Positions 7,901-13,071 of a stretch of 15,778 nucleotides of DNA are shown here, piece by piece; within the stretch, counting starts at the first letter, position 1; the number at the start of each line of letters is the position of its first letter. A program made the translations under genes and the position numbers. This DNA comes from CAYMRB01 sp964392615 (GTDB lineage Bacteria > Planctomycetota > UBA8108): the NCBI GenBank assembly GCA_964392615.1, contig CAYMRB010000231.1:1-15778 (forward strand), written 5' to 3'. The notes under the pieces are model-generated. The model was given only the letters and a program-made list of their open reading frames with translations. It was not told the origin of the DNA and did not search any database.

Positions 7901-9688
7901 GACTCCGTGTCGTACAACGTCGGCGTGCGCTACCGCGGCAGTCCGTGGGGACGTCCCGGCCGCAACAGCTACCGCGTGCGGTTCCAGAAGGACGATCGAT
8001 TCCACCGCGGACGCGTGGCGATCAATATGAGCAGCCGCGGGGCCTCGCCGGTCGAGGGAACGGCGTACTTCATCATCGGGCGCAACGGCAGCGTCCTGCA
8101 CCCGGCGCCGACCGCCGACTATCTGTGGTACCGCGGCTACCTGAACGGATCGTCGCTGGGCATTCAGGGCATGATCCAGCCCGTCGACGGCGACTACATC
8201 GACAAGTGGTACGGCGACGGCGCGGAGGGCCCCGTTCTCAAGGCAAACGGTCGCCTGCAGTTCGACGACAACGGCAGTCGTACCGCGTGGGATGGTGCGT
8301 CGTACATCCACATGGGCGAGGTCACGGAGAACTACCGCGCCTACTACTTCCATTCGGTCGAGCAGACCCGCGACGATTGGACGCAGCTCTGGGAGCTGAC
8401 GCGCGTCATGGATCGCCGCGTCACGGGCAACACGGCGCACGACGCGCAGATCGGCTCGATCCTCGATCGCGACGCGTGGTTCCGCGTGATCAGCGTGCGG
8501 GTGCTCATCGGTGGCTGGGACGCGTTCTCGATCGGCAACGGCCACAACGGCTATCTCGCGTTCGACGCGCGCGACGGGCGGTGGGAGATTCTGCCGTTCG
8601 ACATGGACAACAGCTTCGGCAACGCGAACTTCCCGCTCTATCCCACGGCCGACGCGGACGTCGCGCGCATGATGAGCCGGCCGGAGTCGCGGCGCATCTA
8701 CCTCCGCATCCTCACCGAGCTCCTGGAGGGCTACTGGTCCCGAGCGAAGGCGGACCCGTGGCTCGACGCGATGCAGCGCGACGTCGGCCACGGTGTCAGC
8801 TCGATCAAGAGCTTCCTGACGAATCGCGGCAACATCGTCGCCGGCCAGATCCGCTCGTTCCAGAGCGCGCCGTTCCGGATTCGTACGAACGGCGGCGACG
8901 ACGTCACGACCGACGAGACGACGATCGAGCTCGAGGGCGAAGCTCCCGTGCAAGTCGCGACCCTCTTCGTCAGACGCGACGACGGCGATCTGGTCGAGAT
9001 CGAGCCGCGCTGGGCGTCCCCGACGGTGTGGCGCGCCGAGTTCGATCTGCCGCAAGCGGAGAACGACTTCGCGTTCCTCGGCTTCAACGGCGCGGGGGAG
9101 TTGGTCGGCAGCACGAACATCCACATCACGAGCACGTTCCACTCGGGCCTGCCGCGAGTCACGGCGTGGTTCCCGGCAGAGGGACCGCTCGCGGGTGGTT
9201 TCGAGGTGAGCTTCTTCGGCGCGCGTCTCGACACGGTCGACAGCGTCTTCTTCGGAGGTGTCGAATCGCCCAGCGTGACGATCGACTCGGCGGAGTCCTT
9301 GCGGGCCGTCGCGCCGCCGGCGCCGGTGCCGCTGCCGCCGGAGGGTGTCGTCGACGTCGAGTTCCGACTGCTGGACGGAGGCAGCGTGGTCGTCGAGCGA
9401 GCGATCGAGTACCAGATCCCCGGCGGCGCATTCGTCCGCGGCGACGCGAACGGCGACGGGTCGATCAACGTCAGCGACCCGGTGCAGACGCTGCGCCATC
9501 TCTTCGCGGGAGTCTCGATCGTGTGCGCGGATGCGGGTGACTTCGACGACGACGGCGCGCTGCGCATCAGCGATGCCGTCGGCACGCTCGAATTCCTGTA
9601 CCGCGCTGGCGACCCGCCGGCCGCGCCATTCCCGCTGCCGGGGGCGGATTCGACGGACGACGCGCTGTCCTGCCGCGAGGAGGAGTAG
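4949..9688 (+). CDS. Large secreted lamin-tail / CotH-kinase / TIG protein with dockerin-like C-terminus
   Basis: 1,579 residues from the GTG at 4949. This start follows a purine-rich ribosome site (4939-4947) and puts the signal peptide (residues 1-23) at the N-terminus; a GTG at 4877 would add 24 non-hydrophobic residues. Domains: lamin-tail 1 (24-172, VVISEIFYNPP), a galactose-binding-like lobe (183-355), lamin-tail 2 (363-497), lamin-tail 3 (502-631, LVINEIFYHPP), a jelly-roll-like carbohydrate-binding region (649-816), an Ig-like domain (830-943), CotH kinase-like (948-1305), a TIG-like domain (1400-1492) and a dockerin-like pair (1494-1579). The CotH part has VRYRGSPWGRPGRNSYRVRF and the LPFDMDNSFG signature (D1218, D1220), matching the metal-binding DxD of CotH protein kinases. 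Whether this copy phosphorylates secreted proteins is inference. Lamin-tail plus CotH fusions are known in bacterial exoproteins; their role is largely unknown. Confidence 0.92.
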   Translation: MRNPLRLLITCLFAIAVPASLEAVVISEIFYNPPAGDEALEFIEVAADSTTPEDISGYRFSDGVLFEFPPGTILGKGERIVVCADVDALRERYDIDNAVGNWGGRLDSGGERVTLTNQVGIVVQSLRYRDEGKWPVEADGTGHTLILRNLRLDSKEPESWTFSPELGGSPGTRNLPDDGGPVFEDRTLIAAGETWRYLPGTEAFSTPSDAWREVVFDDDDWLSGATGIGYGDGDDATVLDDMRNGYTTVACRKRFDLSADDLAAPGEVLLGMQFDDGFCAYLNGAFVAGSNCDETLDWNDTSLASHEASGEELFVLSRDALRVGENVLAILGVNFAVTSSDFSLAPRMIVRREITSETEGPSAVVFNELYRGAAPGDGWVEIYNTSGGDADLSGVEVFTDPDVGPVWPLPPGSVVAPSGFLVVDEATSGLDFSAPDMRLFLRGADGRVLTATSFDRQPVDDPPGGGPAAGTWSEARFPDGGELDWLTETPTRGLPNRVDAVTELVINEIFYHPPEDRGGEFLELFNRGDDALDVSGFRFDKGIDYAFPPDTVIAAGGFLVVAGDPDLIREHHDIDAFGPWAGQLADAGENLRLVDRAGNPVDEVRYHDGGRWSRWADGRGSSLELIDPLQDNAVASAWEASDERDKAPWERLAYDVTGYVPSGQSELHLFLVERGECLIDDVSISRDGGANHIGNPGFETNTTPWRIEGTHIHSRRTTRDSHSGSACLEVRASGKGDTGVNRIETDTSPRLTRGAYEVALWARWQRGSSLIIAHGEFTAGAFPGRPGPAVNLSGNTLGGRLRMTVPLNLGTPGAENGARTRLREETGSDNLGPVISGVVHSPPSPAPGTPIRFHATATDSDGVVSVRVFHRENDADGAFASVELRDDGESRDGRAGDGHFSAQIAGVANRARVVFYVEATDALGAVRRFPVDAPERTLVLQAQGTLNHSIDTYRVVMDAQRSQELTSRRLHSNDLLDGAFVFDNDSVSYNVGVRYRGSPWGRPGRNSYRVRFQKDDRFHRGRVAINMSSRGASPVEGTAYFIIGRNGSVLHPAPTADYLWYRGYLNGSSLGIQGMIQPVDGDYIDKWYGDGAEGPVLKANGRLQFDDNGSRTAWDGASYIHMGEVTENYRAYYFHSVEQTRDDWTQLWELTRVMDRRVTGNTAHDAQIGSILDRDAWFRVISVRVLIGGWDAFSIGNGHNGYLAFDARDGRWEILPFDMDNSFGNANFPLYPTADADVARMMSRPESRRIYLRILTELLEGYWSRAKADPWLDAMQRDVGHGVSSIKSFLTNRGNIVAGQIRSFQSAPFRIRTNGGDDVTTDETTIELEGEAPVQVATLFVRRDDGDLVEIEPRWASPTVWRAEFDLPQAENDFAFLGFNGAGELVGSTNIHITSTFHSGLPRVTAWFPAEGPLAGGFEVSFFGARLDTVDSVFFGGVESPSVTIDSAESLRAVAPPAPVPLPPEGVVDVEFRLLDGGSVVVERAIEYQIPGGAFVRGDANGDGSINVSDPVQTLRHLFAGVSIVCADAGDFDDDGALRISDAVGTLEFLYRAGDPPAAPFPLPGADSTDDALSCREEE

Positions 9689-9710
9689 CGCGCCAGCGTC
9701 GCCGGTAACG

Positions 9711-9755
9711 AAAAAAGGGGCGAGAGGCCGCTCGCCGCGGCGCTCCCGCCCCCTT
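9711..9755 (-). terminator. Intrinsic terminator for the 9782-10615 gene, between convergent genes
   Basis: Read on the minus strand, AAGGGG-CGGGAG pairs with CTCTCG-CCCCTT (12 bp, one bulged G, one G-U pair) around a GC-rich loop that can form a small inner stem. Six T residues follow at once (9716-9711). It begins 27 nt after the stop of the minus-strand gene. The plus-strand gene ends 22 nt before it, so the same hairpin may also slow plus-strand transcription, though only TT follows on that side. Confidence 0.85.
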
Positions 9756-9781
9756 GACCGGAGGTGACTCGTGTCTTCGGA

Positions 9782-10615
9782 TCAGAAGAGGTCGTTGATC
9801 CCGGTGCCGCTGCGCTCGAGCACGTTGTTGCGCGTGCCGCAGTCGTCGTTCGCGTCGTTGCCGTCGATGTAGATGTCCGGGTCGTACGAGAGGTAGGCGC
9901 GGTAGGTCGGCGGGAACTCGCCCTCGGCGGGCGACGACGCGTTCCAGTTGCGGTACCAGGTCACGGAGATCGTCTCGCCGGCGTCGAGGTTGACGAACGG
10001 TCGCTGCGCAACGACTCGGCCGCGTCCGCCGAGCGGCACCTCTTCGAGCACGATCGACTGCTGGCCCGCGCCGCTGCGGAACGCGCCGCCGAGGTTCGTC
10101 ACGTTCGCGCGAATCCGGACGCGGCCGCGGAAGGCCGTGTCGCGACGGGTGATCGCGAACTCGATCGACTCGACGGCCGGATCGGGACAGCGGACCTCTT
10201 CACATGCCGCGGTCGAATCCGCGCAGCCGAGACGATCAGGCGTCGGATCGACACCGCACCGGCCGAACGGCGCGGGAGGCGCATCGCCCTGCACGAAGAG
10301 GAACGACAGGATCGCGATCGCGTCGGTCAGCTCCACGCGGCCGTCGTCGTTCGCGTCTGCCGCGTCGAGGCACACCGGCGTGCTCGCGCCCTGGAACAGG
10401 AAGTCGAGCACGGCGACCGCGTCCGAGATCTCCAATCGTCCGGTGCCGTCGAGATCGCCGCGAACGAACTGGCGCGGCAGCTCGAGCTCTGGAATCACGA
10501 CGTCGATCGGAAGCTCGATATCGATCCCGGGCCCGGGGAGGACTTGCGCGTCGAGGTGCGCGGTCGTGGTCAAGATCGTGGCGGCGACGGCGGCGGCAAG
10601 GGCGTTGCGGAACAT
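9782..10615 (-). CDS. Secreted protein with N-terminal dockerin-like pair and CARDB-like domain
   Basis: 277 residues. A signal peptide (about 1-23, ending LDAQ) is followed by a short Pro/Ile-rich linker and a dockerin-like pair at about 48-135: RGDLDGTGRLEISDAVAVL with FLFQG, then DANDDGRVELTDAIAIL with FLFVQG. Spacing cysteines and the tail LGCADSTAAC follow. The C-terminal 130 residues (VESIEFAITRRDTAFRGRV..., NLDAGETISVTWYRNWN) read as an all-beta CARDB-like adhesion domain with a DIYIDGNDANDDCGTRNN end. The dockerin-like module comes first here, whereas the other complete proteins in the window carry it last. Start ATG at 10615 has GGGAGG at 10621-10626, 5 nt upstream. It ends in a strong terminator and is probably monocistronic. 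Extracellular; the partner is unknown. Confidence 0.9.
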   Translation of the reverse strand: MFRNALAAAVAATILTTTAHLDAQVLPGPGIDIELPIDVVIPELELPRQFVRGDLDGTGRLEISDAVAVLDFLFQGASTPVCLDAADANDDGRVELTDAIAILSFLFVQGDAPPAPFGRCGVDPTPDRLGCADSTAACEEVRCPDPAVESIEFAITRRDTAFRGRVRIRANVTNLGGAFRSGAGQQSIVLEEVPLGGRGRVVAQRPFVNLDAGETISVTWYRNWNASSPAEGEFPPTYRAYLSYDPDIYIDGNDANDDCGTRNNVLERSGTGINDLF

Positions 10616-10816
10616 GGTTTCCTCCCGGTCAGAAGGCGAAGGTCGGCTTCCCGTCCGGCGTCCGTCGCCGGCGATCCGCTCGACTGTCGCCCCTCTGGGT
10701 GCGGCGAGGCCGGAATCCGTAACGCGGCTTTTCGAAAAAAGGGACCACCCCCCTAAGCCAAGTAAGCAGAACGCGATACGACTACAGAGGCGAGGCGAAC
10801 GGGCGCCCCGATCGCG
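10616..10816 (-). promoter_or_regulatory. Intergenic leader with hairpin upstream of the dockerin/CARDB gene
   Basis: About 200 nt without a gene. A 6-bp GC stem CCGGCG/CGCCGG (10655-10671, 5-nt loop) lies about 40 nt before the start codon. A palindromic AT stretch TTTTCGAAAA (10729-10738) stands out in the GC-rich background. No known riboswitch pattern was recognised and no convincing -35/-10 pair was found. Confidence 0.35.
10735..10754 (-). terminator. Weak putative terminator of the blaI-M56 operon
   Basis: On the minus strand AGGG and CCCT form a 4-bp stem around a 7-nt loop, followed directly by a run of T. It lies about 63 nt after the corrected stop of the M56 gene. The stem is short, so this is tentative. 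Confidence 0.3.
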
Positions 10817-12462
10817 TCACCCATCGCGTGCGGCGAGAAGTCGCGCGATCACGGTTCGGATCACGCCGAGGTTGCGCGCGCCCGGGTCCACGAGGTACCA
10901 CGCGAAGCGGCCGCGCCGGTCGAAGGCGACGAAGGACGCCGAGCCGCGGGTGGCTTGAAGCGCGCGAAAGACCTCGTTGTCGGCCGTGCCGTCGAACCCC
11001 GCGGGGACATCGACCTCGAGATCCTCGAGCTCCCGACGTCGAACGGCAGCGGCGTGCCCTGGACCGTCTCGAGAACGCTCAGGTGATCCTTGGCGCGGAA
11101 GTCGCGGATGACCTTCGGCAGCCCAGACGAGCCGGCCGGGGCGCTCTCCAGCGCGCGCGTCGCGACCTGCTCGATACGTACCGTGTACTCCTGCATCACC
11201 CGCTCGAGCTCGCCCCCGTCATGCAGCTCGCGCTGGGAGTGCTCGTAGCGCGAGTAGGACCGGACGAGATGCCACGCCTCGTTCGCGGCTTCGGTGGCGA
11301 CGCGCGCGGTCTCGTCGTCCGTGTCCGCCTCCGCGGCGGGGGTAGCTTCGGGCGACGACGGCGCCGAGGGAGACGCACCCGCCTCGGTCGCGGCCGGCAC
11401 GACCGGAAGAAGAACGCACGCGAACGCGATCAACGCGCACCGCGCGGCGACACTCACTCGCCGGGCGGGCGCGTCGGCGTAGATCACCGACAGCCGACGT
11501 TCGAGCGTCCGCCGGTCCGCCGCTCCCCCACTCGCCGCCCAGCGCGTGCCGCGCGCGCCGCCGAGGAAATCTACGGCGGCGAGCAGCGTCGCTCCGTACG
11601 CCTTGCGCGCGTGCGGAAGGAGGTGGACGACCCAGGCGTCACACGACTCCTCCTCCGTACGGTAGATCTCACGGCGTGCGATCCACACGATCGGATGCCA
11701 CCAGTAGACGACCGCGACGGCGAGCTCGAGCCAGCGAACCCAATGGTCACGCCGCGCGTAGTGCGCGAGCTCGTGGGCGAGGAGGCTCTCGAGTCCGTCT
11801 CGGTCGAGGCGGTCGACCAACGCGCTCGGGAGCACGACCTGCGGACCACGCAGCGCAGAGAGCAGCAGCGGCGGAACATGGCCCGCGACGACGACGATCG
11901 GCGGCGTCCTACGAAGCCGGATTCGCGCCGCGAGCTCGAGCGCGACGGCTTGAACGCGCTGCGGAGTGGCTTCTGCGCCGATGAGGAGCCCGCGGAGCCG
12001 GAACGTCCGCAGGACGGTCATCCCGAGAACTGCGAGCGAGCCGAGGAGCCACGTCGCGATCCCGACCGCGAGCAGCGCGTGCCGCGAGGACACGGAGCTG
12101 CTCCCGGTGCGGCTCATCGACGAGCTCGCGGCGACGGAAGCAGCCGGCTCATCGGGACGAGCCGCGAATCCCGGCTCGTTCCCGGTTCCATCGACAGCCT
12201 CTCCACTGCCCGGCGGCGCAGTCGTCGCGAACGCGTCGAGTTCGGCCCCGTCGCCCCGAGTGTCGAGGCCCCCTGCCGATCGCGGCGACAGAATCGGCAC
12301 GTCGACGAAAGCGGGCGTCACCAGCTTCAAGAGGACGAGAATCCACAGCGCGTGGATCAACGGAGCGCGACGCACTCGGCGCGACAGAGTGAGCACCGCG
12401 AGTCCGAGTACCGCGGCGATCGCCGCGTTCCACAGCAGGGTGTCGAGCAGCGTGCCGGTCAT
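10817..12462 (-). CDS. BlaR1-type M56 membrane metallopeptidase, frameshifted near the 3' end
   Basis: A membrane-bound zinc peptidase of family M56, the family that senses signals and inactivates BlaI-type repressors. Predicted membrane helices lie at about 7-25, 35-55, 130-150 and 340-358. The zinc site HELAH is at 230-234, and EEESCDAWV (270-278) supplies the further acidic residues typical of the family. Its ATG overlaps the blaI-like stop by 4 bp (ATGA, 12459-12462). There is no penicillin-binding sensor domain; the C-terminal 190 residues are unrecognised. As written, the frame ends at 10861 with a Ser/Arg/Pro/Thr-rich tail unlike the rest. Restoring one G at 11032-11034 gives DVGELEDLEVDVPAG and a coherent tail ending LLAARDG at 10817, 548 residues in all. 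The deletion is either a real mutation or a homopolymer sequencing error. Confidence 0.88.
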
Positions 12463-12872
12463 CGCTTCTTCCCTCGTCGTGATCGTCGGCTCTTGCGATC
12501 GAGCTCATCGAGTAGACTGCGCAGCTCGGCGCGCTCGGAGGCGGTCAGAGTCTTCACTCGCGCGAGACTCGTGATCAGGGGGCTCAGCGAGCCGTCGCAG
12601 AGATCCTCGGACAGCTTGCGCAGACGACGCGTCACGACGTCGTCGCGGGCGACGGTCGCGGTGAACTCGTGCGCTCGACCGACGCGATGACGCTCGACGA
12701 GCCCCTTCGCCTCGAGCCGTTCGAGGAGCTTCTGGACCGTCGCGTACTGCGACGTCGTCCCGTCCTCGTAGAGCGCGTCGGTGATCTGCCGGATCGTACG
12801 AGCTCCGTCCGCCCACAGCGTGCGAAGAACTTCGAGCTCGGCTTCGGTGATGTCCTGGGGAGGTGTCGACAT
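12459..12872 (-). CDS. BlaI/MecI-family transcriptional repressor
   Basis: 137 residues, close to the family's usual 120-140. The winged-helix domain fills about residues 8-80: ITEAELEVLRTLWADG, RTIRQITDALYED, then the recognition region SQYATVQKLLERLEAKGLVE and the wing HRVGRAHEFTATV. The C-terminal helices (DLCDGSLSPLITSL...) resemble the dimerisation part, and a basic tail follows (KSRRSRRGKKR). Such proteins bind DNA as dimers and are cleaved or inactivated after signalling by the partner M56 peptidase, encoded here immediately downstream with an ATGA overlap that implies translational coupling. The ribosome site is modest (GAGGG at 12878-12882, 5-nt spacer). No beta-lactamase or penicillin-binding protein gene is nearby, so the regulated target is unknown; autoregulation is likely. 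Confidence 0.93.
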   Translation of the reverse strand: MSTPPQDITEAELEVLRTLWADGARTIRQITDALYEDGTTSQYATVQKLLERLEAKGLVERHRVGRAHEFTATVARDDVVTRRLRKLSEDLCDGSLSPLITSLARVKTLTASERAELRSLLDELDRKSRRSRRGKKR

Positions 12873-12888
12873 CGGGGCCCTCGCGATA

Positions 12889-12905
12889 TCAGTCGTGGTG
12901 ACTGA
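12889..12905 (-). promoter_or_regulatory. Candidate BlaI-type operator upstream of blaI
   Basis: A perfect 6-bp inverted repeat, TCAGTC-N5-GACTGA, lies 17 nt before the blaI-like start codon, where an autoregulatory site would block transcription. It differs from the TACA/TGTA half-sites known for Gram-positive BlaI, so the assignment depends on position and symmetry. Confidence 0.45.
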
Positions 12906-12971
12906 GGCCGTCTAAGACATCGCGTCTGAGTCGACAAGCGGAAACTCGAGAACTCCAGGACTCGAGCCGGA

Positions 12972-13067
12972 CTCGGCGAGATGGGCGTCTGGGGTGAAGC
13001 GACGAACTACGAGATCGCCACACGCGTCCCGTTGATCGTCAGCGCCCCCGGGCTGCCAAACCGAAAC
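12972..13067 (+). pseudogene. Fragment of a sulfatase gene (iduronate-sulfatase-like region)
   Basis: Thirty-two plus-strand codons read LGEMGVWGEATNYE, then IATRVPLIVSAPGLPNRN. This matches the conserved sulfatase segment after the GDHG metal-site motif (LGEHG.W.K.TNYE.ATRVPLI...PG). Upstream codons lose all similarity (RTRAG where GDHG-type sequence is expected), and the frame stops at 12927-12929. Downstream, similarity ends where the 3' end of the SBBP gene begins on the other strand (stop at 13072). The usual His after LGE is Met and the usual Lys after the Trp is Glu. The N-terminal Cys/Ser-x-Pro-x-Arg active-site motif is absent. No ribosome site precedes the ATG at 12981. This is a relic, not a working gene. 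Confidence 0.75.
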
Positions 13068-13071
13068 GCGC

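Noticed and set aside
7478..9499. A 673-codon minus-strand open frame opposite the CotH region
   Set aside because: Composition is that of an antisense shadow. The plus strand encodes the CotH, TIG-like and dockerin-like domains.
10828..12690. A 620-codon plus-strand open frame opposite the blaI/M56 genes
   Set aside because: Its translation is Arg-rich and low in coherent structure, with no motif. The opposite strand encodes a clear M56 peptidase with HELAH. Long antisense frames are expected at this GC content.
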